Below, one piece after another: positions 43,659 through 53,994 of a stretch of DNA of 64,000 bases. The notes below the pieces were generated by a model. The model was not told the DNA's origin, ran no database searches, and worked only from the letters and a program-made list of their open reading frames with translations. Every line of letters starts with the position of its first letter. The stretch's first letter is position 1. The position numbers and the translations under genes are program-made. The stretch comes from DASSUW01 sp036257565 (GTDB lineage Bacteria; Actinomycetota; Thermoleophilia; Solirubrobacterales; Solirubrobacteraceae): the NCBI GenBank assembly GCA_036257565.1, contig DATAFH010000160.1, positions 33,937-97,936 of the forward strand, written 5' to 3'.

Positions 43659-44500
43659 GAGGGGAGGGCCTCCAGGGCCAGGGAGAGATCGAGACCGGGC
43701 GCTGAATGGGTGAGGGCGCCCATCGAGACGTAGTCTAGCCCCTCAATGGTCGCATAGACCAAAACTGTCTTGGCGTCGACGCCGCCCGACGCCTCGAGCT
43801 CGGCCCGGCCGGCCACGCGGGCGACGGCCGCGCTCACCTCGTCGGGCGTCATGTTGTCGAGCAGGAGGCGCGGCGCGCCTGCGCGAAGAGCGACGTCGAT
43901 CTCGTCCCCGTCGCGGACCTCGACCGCGAGCGGGAGGTCGGGCCGCGCCTCGCGGGCACGTCCGATCGCCCTCGCGATCCCGCCCGCGGCGGCGATGTGG
44001 TTCTCCTTGATCAGGATCGCGTCGTAGAGCCCGGCGCGGTGGTTGACGCCGCCGCCGTCGGCCACCGCCTGCTTCTCGAGGCGGCGGAGGCCGGGGGTGG
44101 TCTTGCGGGTGTCGAGGATCTGCGCGGTCCCGCCCGCGCCACGCACTGCTTGCACCACCCGCGCAGTGGCGGTGGCGACCCCCGAGAGCCGGCCGAGGAA
44201 GTTGAGCGCGGTGCGCTCAGCAGTGAGGATGCTTCGGGCGGAGCCCTCGACGGCGAGCACGGGCGCTCCGCGCTCGCGCCACAACCCCGGGCCGCACAGC
44301 GCCTCGACGTGCAGCTCGGGGTCCACTCGCTGGAACACAGCCATCGCGACCGGGATGCCCGAGATCATGCCCTCCCCCTTCTGGGTGATCATCGCCACGG
44401 CGCGAGCGCCGGCGTCGACGGTCGCCTCCGTGGTCACGTCGCCGGCGCCGATGTCTTCGGCAAGCGCGCGGTCGATCAGCTCGAGCGTCTCGGAGTCCAT
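43655..44500 (-). CDS. nadC: nicotinate-nucleotide pyrophosphorylase (carboxylating)
   Basis: Converts quinolinate to nicotinate mononucleotide with PRPP; 281 residues. Family blocks are AEDIGAGDVTT, ERTALNFLGRLSGVAT, ILDTRKTTPGLR, GGGVNHRAGLYDAILIKENH and EVRDGDE...LLLDNM. All the catalytic Lys, Arg and His positions expected from these blocks are present. The ATG at 44500 follows 530 bases without genes that hold repeats and hairpins described separately; the operon promoter should lie there. Confidence 0.97.
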   Translation of the reverse strand: MDSETLELIDRALAEDIGAGDVTTEATVDAGARAVAMITQKGEGMISGIPVAMAVFQRVDPELHVEALCGPGLWRERGAPVLAVEGSARSILTAERTALNFLGRLSGVATATARVVQAVRGAGGTAQILDTRKTTPGLRRLEKQAVADGGGVNHRAGLYDAILIKENHIAAAGGIARAIGRAREARPDLPLAVEVRDGDEIDVALRAGAPRLLLDNMTPDEVSAAVARVAGRAELEASGGVDAKTVLVYATIEGLDYVSMGALTHSAPGLDLSLALEALPS

Positions 44501-44517
44501 GGGCGCAAGAGGGTAGG

Positions 44518-44595
44518 CAGGCGGCGGCTTTCGGCACCGTCCCCGCGGTCGGCGGACAGGCGGCGGCTTTCGGCACCGTCCCCGCGGCCGGCGGA
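44518..44595. repeat. 39-bp tandem repeat, two copies
   Basis: Two direct copies, 44518-44556 and 44557-44595, differing at one base. Each contains CGGCACCGTCCCCGCGG. They lie 18 bases upstream of the nadC ATG, inside the likely leader or promoter. On the minus strand they read CGGTGCCGAAAGCCGCCGCC. The function is unknown; slippage during replication would explain the duplication. Confidence 0.85.
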
Positions 44596-44699
44596 CGTCA
44601 ACGGCGGCCGGGTAGGGAGGGGGAGGGAGCCATCGGGGCTGGCGAACCTCGGCGGGCGGTCAAGCCGGGATTGCGTGCAGTCCGGCGTCGTCCTCGTTG

Positions 44700-44802
44700 C
44701 CGAAATGCACCTCTGTGCTCTAGACGCGCATAAAGGTGCATTTCGATGATCGCGACCGCACCGACATACACCTTTTCTCCTCTAGACAGGGAAAAAGTGC
44801 AT
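44700..44802 (-). repeat. two related hairpins with identical GTCTAGAG loops upstream of nadC
   Basis: On the minus strand two elements follow each other. The proximal one (44745-44701) has a perfect 12-bp stem, arms CGAAATGCACCT and AGGTGCATTTCG. The distal one (about 44802-44766) has arms ATGCACTTTTTC and GAAAAGGTGTAT, pairing with two G-T wobbles. Both loops contain GTCTAGAG, although CTAG is rare in DNA this GC-rich. Stem differences preserve pairing. They lie 200-300 bases upstream of nadC. They could be leader RNA hairpins, protein sites or mobile palindromes. Confidence 0.6.
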
Positions 44803-44860
44803 CGGGACACGCCGGCCCGCACCCAGATACGAACTCCCCGCGCCCCGGCCGGCACCCCAG

Positions 44861-44999
44861 CTCCCTACCCAGCCGCCGTTGACGTCCACTGGGGACCGCC
44901 AGCCGCAAGGGCGCCCATCCTCCCTACCCAGCCGCCGTTGACGTCCACTGGGGCCCGCCAGCCGCAAGGGCGCCCATCCTCCCTACCCAGCCGCCGTTG
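44861..44999. repeat. 59-bp tandem repeat, about 2.3 copies, with an inverted partial copy
   Basis: Units 44861-44919 and 44920-44978 are almost identical and a third partial unit follows to about 44999. Each begins CTCCCTACCCAGCCGCCGTT. A related segment in the opposite orientation lies at 44591-44619, so the hairpin pair is flanked by inverted copies of this sequence. This completes the content of the gene-free stretch 44501-45030. Confidence 0.85.
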
Positions 45000-45030
45000 C
45001 CGTTCGCCGGCGACGCGAGAAGCGAATGAC

Positions 45031-45927
45031 TCAAACCGGCGCGCGGCCGTGCTCGAGGCCGGCCAGCGCGCTCTCGCCCTCGAACAGCAGGCGCCCGCGG
45101 CGCGTCAGGCGCACCCGCAGACGCTCGGCGAGGTGCTGGTGCGACCAGGGGACGGTGCGGCGCTCGTCGGGGACCGGCACGTCGAGGAGGTGGGCGGCGG
45201 CGGGGTCGGCGGCGGCCTCGATCTCGACCCGATGCCGCGACGAGCGGCCGCGCAGGACCCAGCGACCCGGCCCCAGGTCCTGGCGCACGCCGGCGATCAC
45301 CGGCTCGCCGAACCGCACGAGCCGACCCCCGACGTGCACGATGACCGCCGTCGCCCGCAGCGGGCCGAGCGCCGGCCCGCCGGCGAAGGCGACGGTCACC
45401 GGGTCGCCGCCCGGGAAGTCGTGCGCCTCGCCCCACCACCATTCGGGCGGGAAGCCGTTGCCCCAGTTGCGCTCCGCGTAGGCCGTGGCGCCGTCGAGCG
45501 ACCACCGCTCGCCCACGTCCACGAACCCCTCGGCCCGCCCGCGCAGCACGTGCGGAAGCCAGTACTGGCGCATCCCCGGCAGCCACCCGGCCGGCCCCGT
45601 CCCCGGCCATGGGCGTGGCCACCGCACGGCGTCGCGCAGGTCGGCGTGCACCCGCACGCTCGGGATCGCCACCCGCAGCCGCTCCGGCTCGCCCGCGAAC
45701 GCGCTCCCGATCCGCACGCCGCGGTCGTCGGCCACGGGTTCGTCGAGGATCGCCGACCGCCAGACGCGCCCCGGATGGACGGCCACGCCGGCCAGCGCCC
45801 AGCCCGGGCAGACCCCGACGAGCACCGCGGCGACCCGCCCGTCCGGCCACGTGAAGCGCCAGTACCAGCCGTCCAGCGCCGGCCGGCGGCGGCTCAGTTG
45901 GTCGCCTTCGCGTTGGCCTCGAGCCAC
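45031..45927 (-). CDS. tocopherol cyclase-like protein
   Basis: A 298-residue protein resembling the tocopherol cyclase family: YAERNWGNGFPPEWWWGEAHDF carries its hallmark YxExNWG pattern, and GWYWRFTWPDGR opens the first barrel. Bacterial members mostly have no known role; lipid or isoprenoid substrates are assumed. True tocopherol synthesis is not expected here. The GTG start at 45927 overlaps the prfB end by 34 bases; no other start precedes the conserved region. Same strand as prfB and likely co-transcribed. Confidence 0.75.
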   Translation of the reverse strand: MARGQREGDQLSRRRPALDGWYWRFTWPDGRVAAVLVGVCPGWALAGVAVHPGRVWRSAILDEPVADDRGVRIGSAFAGEPERLRVAIPSVRVHADLRDAVRWPRPWPGTGPAGWLPGMRQYWLPHVLRGRAEGFVDVGERWSLDGATAYAERNWGNGFPPEWWWGEAHDFPGGDPVTVAFAGGPALGPLRATAVIVHVGGRLVRFGEPVIAGVRQDLGPGRWVLRGRSSRHRVEIEAAADPAAAHLLDVPVPDERRTVPWSHQHLAERLRVRLTRRGRLLFEGESALAGLEHGRAPV

Positions 45928-47010
45928 GCTCGCACGAAGCCGTCGAGGTCGCCGTCGAGCACGCGCTCGGCGCTGCCGACCTCGAAGTCGGTGCGGTGGT
46001 CCTTGACCATCGTGTACGGGTGCAGGACGTAGGAGCGGATCTGGGAGCCGAAGTTGACGTCCTGCGCCTCGCCGCGCTCGCGGGCGATCTCGGCCTGGCG
46101 CTCACGCTCGGCGCGCTCGACGAGCTTGGACCGCAGCATCGCCATCGCCGTCGCCTTGTTGGCCGACTGCGAGCGCTCGTTCTGGCACTGGACGACGACG
46201 CCCGTCGGCTTGTGGGTGATGCGGACCGCGGAGTCGGTCTTGTTGACGTGCTGGCCGCCGGCGCCGGACGCGCGGTAGGTGTCGATCTGCAGGTCGTCGT
46301 CCTCGATCTCGACCTCGCCCGCGTCCTCGACCACCGGCGCCACCTCGACGCCCGCGAAGCTCGTCTGGCGCCGGTTGGCGGCGTCGAACGGCGACAGGCG
46401 GACGAGCCGGTGCACGCCCTTCTCGGCGCTGTAGAGCCCGTACGCGTTGTCGCCGCTGACCCGGAAGGTGGCCGACTTGATGCCCGCCTCCTCCCCGGCG
46501 CTGGCCTCGAGCAGCTCGACCTTGAAGCCGCGCCGCTCGGCCCAGCGCATCATCATCCGCAGCACCATCTCGGCCCAGTCCTGCGCGTCGGTGCCGCCCG
46601 CGCCGGCGTTGACGGTCACGAGGGCGTCACCCGCGTCGTACTCGCCGGTGAACAGGCGCTGCTCCTCGAGGTCGGCGAGCCGCGCCTCGACCGAGGCGAG
46701 GGTCTCCTCGAGCTCGGCGGCGAGGTCGGGATCCTCCTCCGTGAGCTCGACGAGCCCCTCGAGGTCGTCGGCGTCGGCCTGCAGGCGCTCGAACGTCTCG
46801 AGCCGCCGCGCGAGCCGCGCATGCTCGGCGCCGGTGCGCCCGGCGGCGTCCGGTTCGTCCCAGAAGCCGGGCTCGCCCATCTGCTGCTCGAGCTCGGCGA
46901 TCCGAGCCTTCAGGCCAGCCGGGTCAAAGGTAGTCCGCGAGCAGGGACAGCTGCTCGCGGATGGCGGCCAGGCGCTGCGGGGTCGGCTGGGATGTGGAGG
47001 GTGTGGCCAT
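45894..47010 (-). CDS. prfB: peptide chain release factor 2, programmed +1 frameshift
   Basis: RF2 recognises UGA and UAA stops. The gene is in two frames: ATG at 47010 opens 28 codons ending at CTT, followed by in-frame TGA (46926-46924). Skipping the T at 46926 continues as GAC CCG GCT and into the main frame, giving about 371 residues. CTTTGAC is the classic autoregulatory slip site: when RF2 is scarce, ribosomes shift and make more. The catalytic GGQ is in SGAGGQHVNKTDSAVR. The spacer before the slip site lacks a strong Shine-Dalgarno-like AGGGGG (it reads GCGGACTAC). Confidence 0.96.
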
Positions 47011-47026
47011 CAGCCGTTTGAGGCTA

Positions 47027-48205
47027 CTACGGCTGCAGCAGCACCTTGACGACCCCGTCCTGCTTCTTCTGGAACTTCTCGTACGCCTCGGGCGCGTCGT
47101 CGAGCGGGATCCGGTTCGTCGCGAAGTCGTCGACGCCGAGCGGGTCGCCGTCCATCAGCAGCGGCATGATGTCGTCGACCCAGCGCCTCACGTTCGCCTG
47201 CCCCATGCGCAGCTGGATCTGCTTGTCGAACATCGTCAGCATCGGCATCGGGTCGGTCTGGCCGCCGTAGACGCCGCTGAGCGAGATCGTCCCGCCGCGG
47301 CGCACGATGTCGATCGCCAGGTGCAGCGCGCTGAGGCGGTCGATGCCGGCCTTCTCCATCACCCGCGCGGCGATCGCGTCGGGCACGATCGACGTCATCT
47401 GCTGCACGAGCTTGCCGACCGGCGCACCGTGCGCCTCCATGCCCACGGCGTCGATCACCGAGTCCGGGCCGCGGCCGCCGGTGAGCTCGCGGATGTGGCC
47501 GGCGACGTCGTCGTGGCCGTTGAGGTCGAGCGCGTCGACGCCGCGCGCCCGCACGCGCTCGAGCCGCTCGGGCACGAGGTCGACGCCGATCACGCGGTAG
47601 CCGCGATGCGACGCGACGCGGGTCGACATGTCGCCGATCGGACCCAGCCCGAGGACGACCAGCGTGCCGCCCTCGGGCACGGCGGCGTATTCGACGGCCT
47701 GCCAGGCGGTCGGCAGCACGTCGGAGAGGTAGACGAAGCGGTCGTCGGGCGGCCCCTCGGGCACCTTGATCGGCCCGAACTGCGCCTGCGGGACACGCAG
47801 GAACTCGGCCTGCCCGCCGGGGACCTCGCCGTAGAGCTTCGTGTAGCCGAACAGCGAAGCGCCCATCCCGGCCTCGCGGTTCTGGGTCGTCTCGCACTGC
47901 GAGTACAGCTGCTGATCGCACATCCAGCAGTGCCCGCAGGAGATGTTGAAGGGGATCACGACCCGGTCGCCCGGGGCGATCTGCGTCACCTCGCTCCCGA
48001 CTTCCTCGACGATCCCCATCGGCTCGTGGCCGAGGACGTCGCCCTCGCCCATGAACGGGCCCATGACCTCGTATAGATGAAGGTCGGATCCGCAGATGCC
48101 GGATGACGTGATGCGGACGATCGCGTCGATCGGCTCCTGGATCGACGGATCGGGAACGGTGTCGACGCGGACGTCGCGCTTTCCGTGCCAGGTGACTGCT
48201 CTCAT
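47027..48205 (-). CDS. zinc-dependent alcohol dehydrogenase
   Basis: Medium-chain dehydrogenase of 392 residues, of the formaldehyde-dehydrogenase-like group. Catalytic zinc ligands are in SSGICGSDLHLY and GHEPMG. The structural zinc lobe is CGHCWMC...C (near residue 100). NAD binding is LGLGPIGDMSTRVA, and the second strand ends in VIGVDLVPERLE, an aspartate favouring NAD. The substrate is unknown. The ATG at 48205 has AAAGGG eight bases upstream. It sits between secA and prfB, 16 bases before prfB, so it interrupts a usually contiguous pair. Confidence 0.92.
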   Translation of the reverse strand: MRAVTWHGKRDVRVDTVPDPSIQEPIDAIVRITSSGICGSDLHLYEVMGPFMGEGDVLGHEPMGIVEEVGSEVTQIAPGDRVVIPFNISCGHCWMCDQQLYSQCETTQNREAGMGASLFGYTKLYGEVPGGQAEFLRVPQAQFGPIKVPEGPPDDRFVYLSDVLPTAWQAVEYAAVPEGGTLVVLGLGPIGDMSTRVASHRGYRVIGVDLVPERLERVRARGVDALDLNGHDDVAGHIRELTGGRGPDSVIDAVGMEAHGAPVGKLVQQMTSIVPDAIAARVMEKAGIDRLSALHLAIDIVRRGGTISLSGVYGGQTDPMPMLTMFDKQIQLRMGQANVRRWVDDIMPLLMDGDPLGVDDFATNRIPLDDAPEAYEKFQKKQDGVVKVLLQP

Positions 48206-48245
48206 GCGAGCAACCCTTTCCATCAGACGGAGAGGCGAAACCGCG

Positions 48246-51104
<2,859 letters not shown>

Positions 51105-51158
51105 AGGCTTCCTAGGCTAGCGGCTGCGAGCCCTCGTCAACCGGTGTCGGGAGCGTGC

Positions 51159-51524
51159 TCAGACCGCCGGGGCGGTGCCCTCCTCCGGCGGGATCGGCTG
51201 GCCGGCGACCGCCCGCGACTCGCGCCGCCCGCGCCGCTTGTCGCGGTGGCGCTTGACCTGACGCGCAAGCTCCTCGGCCACCAGGTTGATCGAGTGCCGG
51301 GCGTCGCGCGACGCGTTCCTCGTCCGCAGCGACTTGCCCTTCAGGTGGAGGGTCGCCTCGGCCACCGTCTGCGTCGGGTTGCCGGGGTTGTGCTCCTCTG
51401 ACAGCTCGATCTCGAGGGTCGCCAGCTCGCTGACCTGCTTGTCGACCTTCTGGAAGCGTCGCTCGATGACCTCCCGAAGCTCGTCGGTGACCTGGAGGTT
51501 GCGTCCCTTGACCTCGATCCGCAT
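51159..51524 (-). CDS. hpf: ribosome hibernation promoting factor
   Basis: A 121-residue HPF/YfiA domain protein that parks inactive ribosomes. The N-terminus is IEVKGRNLQVTDELREVIERR, and the beta strand pattern ends with AEATLHLKGKSLRTRNASRD. It lacks the C-terminal dimerisation domain of long HPF, so it is the short form, with a basic tail (KRRGRRESRA). Start ATG at 51524 with GAGAGG upstream. Hpf before secA is a common bacterial order. Divergent from the EAL/HDOD gene. Confidence 0.9.
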   Translation of the reverse strand: MRIEVKGRNLQVTDELREVIERRFQKVDKQVSELATLEIELSEEHNPGNPTQTVAEATLHLKGKSLRTRNASRDARHSINLVAEELARQVKRHRDKRRGRRESRAVAGQPIPPEEGTAPAV

Positions 51525-51609
51525 GCGACACCTCTCGGGGAGTGGGCTCCGACCTGTTGGGATGCTACTCGCCCTCAACTGTTGGGCGCGACGGCCGACA
51601 TTGAAAGGT

Positions 51610-52821
51610 GTGAGCGCAACCGTTGAGCGGCCGGAGGTCGCCGTCGTCCGCCATCCGATCGCCGACGCGCGCAACAACGTCGTCGGCTTCGAGCTGCGCT
51701 TCGGCGGCGCGGTCGACCTCGGCGATCCGTCGCGGGATGCCAAAGCTACGTCCGCGCTGCTGGTCGAGGCGTTCGGCGACATCGGGCTCGAGCGGCTGGC
51801 CGGCCGCCACCCCGCATGGATCTCGATCGCCCGCAACTTCCTCGTCGAGATCGGGCCGCCGCCCGTGCGCCCGGACCGCGCGGTGCTGCAGATCGAGGCC
51901 TATCCGGCCGCCGACGACCTGCTGTCACTCCTGCAGCAGCTCTCCCGGTCCGGCTACACGCTGGCCCTGAACAACTACGACGGCCGCGACGACATCCAGG
52001 AGCTCATGTCCCTGTGCTCGATCGTGAAGATCGACGTCATGGGGCGGTCGGACGACGATTTAGCCGTGGCCCTCGAGTCGCCCCGCGTCCAGGGGGCGCT
52101 GCTCGTGGCGACCGGCGTGGGCGACCATTCGGCGTTCTCCGGCCTGCAGGGCAAGGGCTTCACGTACTTCGAGGGCGACTTCTTCGCCAAGCCGCGGCTG
52201 TTCCGTCACCGGGGTGTGGCGACCGCCGGCCTGGGGTCGCTGCGCCAGCTGGGCGAGCTGACCGCCGGCGACGTGTCATTCGAGGACCTCGAGCGCATCA
52301 TCGGGTCCGACGTCGGGCTCTCCCTGAAGCTGCTGCGGTACGTCAACTCGGCGTTCTTCGCGCTGCCGCGGACCGTCGGCTCGGTGCGCGAGGCGCTCAC
52401 GCTGCTCGGCGTGCGGACCGTGCGCCGGTGGGCGACGGTGATGGCGATCTCGGCGATCCCGGACGTGCCCGACACGCTGGTCGAGCTGGGCCTGCGGCGT
52501 GCGCGGATGTGCGAGATGCTGGCCGGCAGCGCGCTGCCCGACGAGCGCGAGACGCTGTTCACCATCGGCCTCTTTTCGGTCGCCGACGCGCTGCTCGACG
52601 CCCCGATGGCCGAGGTCCTCGACTCCCTGCCGTTCACGGACGAGATCCAGACCGCGCTGCTGCGCCAGGCCGGCCCCAAGGGCGAGCTCCTCGGCGCCGT
52701 GCTCGCCTACGAGCGAGGCGACTTCCCGACCCTCCCGTCCCCCGAGGACGGCATCTCGCTCGCCGGCGCCTACCGGGCCGCGCTCGAGTGGGCCGACGAA
52801 GCCGGCCGCGTCATCGCCTAG
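51610..52821 (+). CDS. EAL-HDOD signalling protein (degenerate EAL)
   Basis: A 403-residue protein of the YuxH type. Residues about 5-190 are an EAL domain; the expected ExL motif reads QIEAYPA, and few metal ligands remain, so it probably does not cleave cyclic di-GMP but may bind it or a partner. Residues about 200-390 are an HDOD domain (VGLSLKLLRYVNSAFFALPR, then SVREALTLLGVRTVRRWATVM). Such proteins connect second-messenger signals to cell behaviour. GTG start at 51610 with AAAGG upstream. It faces the exopolysaccharide region, a classic target of cyclic di-GMP control. Confidence 0.87.
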   Translation: MSATVERPEVAVVRHPIADARNNVVGFELRFGGAVDLGDPSRDAKATSALLVEAFGDIGLERLAGRHPAWISIARNFLVEIGPPPVRPDRAVLQIEAYPAADDLLSLLQQLSRSGYTLALNNYDGRDDIQELMSLCSIVKIDVMGRSDDDLAVALESPRVQGALLVATGVGDHSAFSGLQGKGFTYFEGDFFAKPRLFRHRGVATAGLGSLRQLGELTAGDVSFEDLERIIGSDVGLSLKLLRYVNSAFFALPRTVGSVREALTLLGVRTVRRWATVMAISAIPDVPDTLVELGLRRARMCEMLAGSALPDERETLFTIGLFSVADALLDAPMAEVLDSLPFTDEIQTALLRQAGPKGELLGAVLAYERGDFPTLPSPEDGISLAGAYRAALEWADEAGRVIA

Positions 52822-52863
52822 GCGTCCTGCTCGTGCCGGCGCGGGCGGCCCCGGAGACGCGAA

Positions 52864-52886
52864 GAACCCCCGTCGGGCGGGGGTTC
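52864..52886. terminator. bidirectional hairpin terminator
   Basis: GAACCCCC and GGGGGTTC form a perfect 8-bp stem, extended by an inner CG pair, between the converging EAL-HDOD and proline-rich protein genes. There is no clear T-run on either side. Its place between two gene ends supports a role in termination in both directions. Confidence 0.65.
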
Positions 52887-52902
52887 CTCGAACACGACCG
52901 TC

Positions 52903-53919
52903 TCAGGGGCGCGGCGACGCACGCGCGCGTTGTCGTGCTGCAAGCGCGGTGGTGCGTGGGTGCCGTCGTCGGCGTAGCGGGGGCGGAGCGCGACGCCAAA
53001 CGCCGAGTGCGAGCAGTGCGCGGAGGCCGGCCGCGTACATGGTGCCGAGCAGGAACGCTACGAGCAGCAGCGTGAAGTTGTAGCCGGCGGGCGCGTTGAG
53101 GGTCAGCACCGCGGGCTCCCGACGGTCCGCCGAGACGCCGAGCGCCCCGGCAACGCGGTCGTCCGCCAGGTGAACCGCGCGCCCCGGCTCGCCTCCGGAG
53201 TCGTGCGCCGCGATCGGAGCGGGGTCATCGCCGTCGACACCGCTTGTCGCCGCGCGCACGAACGTCGCGCCGGCAGCGCCGGACAGCTCGTGCTCCGGCG
53301 CCGGTGAGACGATCTGCGCGAATTCGGAGTGCCGCTCGAATCCCCGCTTGCTCGGGTGAGGGCTCTGTTCGCCGTGCTGCACGCCCGTCGGTCTGTCCGG
53401 TAGCCGGCCATAGTCGTAAGCCTGCGTCGGCGTCGTGGGCTTCGACGGGGCATGCCTCCGGGTCTTTGCCGTCGGGGCGGCTGCGCCCGGCGTTGGCTGG
53501 GGCGCTTCGGTCGTCGGCGGCGTCTCGACCTGCGGCGGGCTCTCGACCTTCGGCGGGCTCTCGACCTTCGGCGGCTTCTCGACCTTCGGCGGGCTCTCGA
53601 CCTTCGGCGGCTTCTCGACCTTCGGCGGCTTCTCGACCTTCGGCGGCTTCTCGACCTTCGGCGGCTTCTCGACCTTCGGCGGCTTCTCAGGCTTCACCGG
53701 CGGGCTGGGTGGCGGCGGCAGGTCGACCGGCACCGAGGTATCGGGCTTCGGCGGCTTGTCGGGCTTCGGCTCGTTGCCCGTGGTGGTCTCGTCCGCGGTC
53801 GTCTCGTCCGGCGCTACAGGGTCCGTGGCCGCAGGCGTCTGCGCGAACGCGGTTCCCGTGCCGAGCACGGTGACCGCCAATATGAGCGTGAAGAACCACA
53901 CCATGGTCCGCGACACCAC
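52903..53919 (-). CDS. secreted proline/lysine-rich repeat protein with C-terminal membrane helix
   Basis: A 338-residue exported protein. The signal peptide ends at TGTAFAQ. Residues about 75-135 consist of PPKVEK/PPKVES hexads, an extended rigid charged rod like wall-spanning regions. A Gly/Ala/Arg-rich section follows, and near residue 283 a hydrophobic helix (FTLLLVAFLLGTMYAAGLRALLAL) anchors the C-terminus. There is no LPxTG sorting motif. I infer a wall-spanning stalk; no enzyme domain is visible. Start could be GTG 53919, GTG 53916 or ATG 53904. Confidence 0.75.
   Translation of the reverse strand: MVSRTMVWFFTLILAVTVLGTGTAFAQTPAATDPVAPDETTADETTTGNEPKPDKPPKPDTSVPVDLPPPPSPPVKPEKPPKVEKPPKVEKPPKVEKPPKVEKPPKVESPPKVEKPPKVESPPKVESPPQVETPPTTEAPQPTPGAAAPTAKTRRHAPSKPTTPTQAYDYGRLPDRPTGVQHGEQSPHPSKRGFERHSEFAQIVSPAPEHELSGAAGATFVRAATSGVDGDDPAPIAAHDSGGEPGRAVHLADDRVAGALGVSADRREPAVLTLNAPAGYNFTLLLVAFLLGTMYAAGLRALLALGVWRRAPPPLRRRRHPRTTALAARQRARASPRP
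53523..53690. repeat. 18-bp tandem repeats encoding PPKVEK/S
   Basis: About nine 18-bp units on the minus strand encode PPKVEK or PPKVES (the last is PPQVET). Units are nearly identical in DNA, differing mainly at the Lys/Ser codon, so recent expansion or contraction by slippage is likely. Length may vary between strains. Confidence 0.88.
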
Positions 53920-53994
53920 CGAGTCACCGACCCACCGAAGGCGACCGTAGGAAGAAACGCGGAGAGTACTCCCATGTCCGGCCGTTGTCGCGGG

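Noticed and set aside
44700..44802. Known NAD riboswitch upstream of nadC
   Set aside because: The tandem layout is suggestive, but I could not find the conserved sequence blocks I associate with known NAD riboswitch classes, so I list only an unclassified hairpin pair.
44746..46032. A 428-codon plus-strand frame over the repeats and the tocopherol cyclase-like gene
   Set aside because: It is antisense to a recognisable gene, and its first part merely translates tandem repeats; no domain is recognisable.
53523..53690. CRISPR-like tandem repeat
   Set aside because: The 18-bp units have no spacers and encode an in-frame PPKVEK rod in an exported protein.
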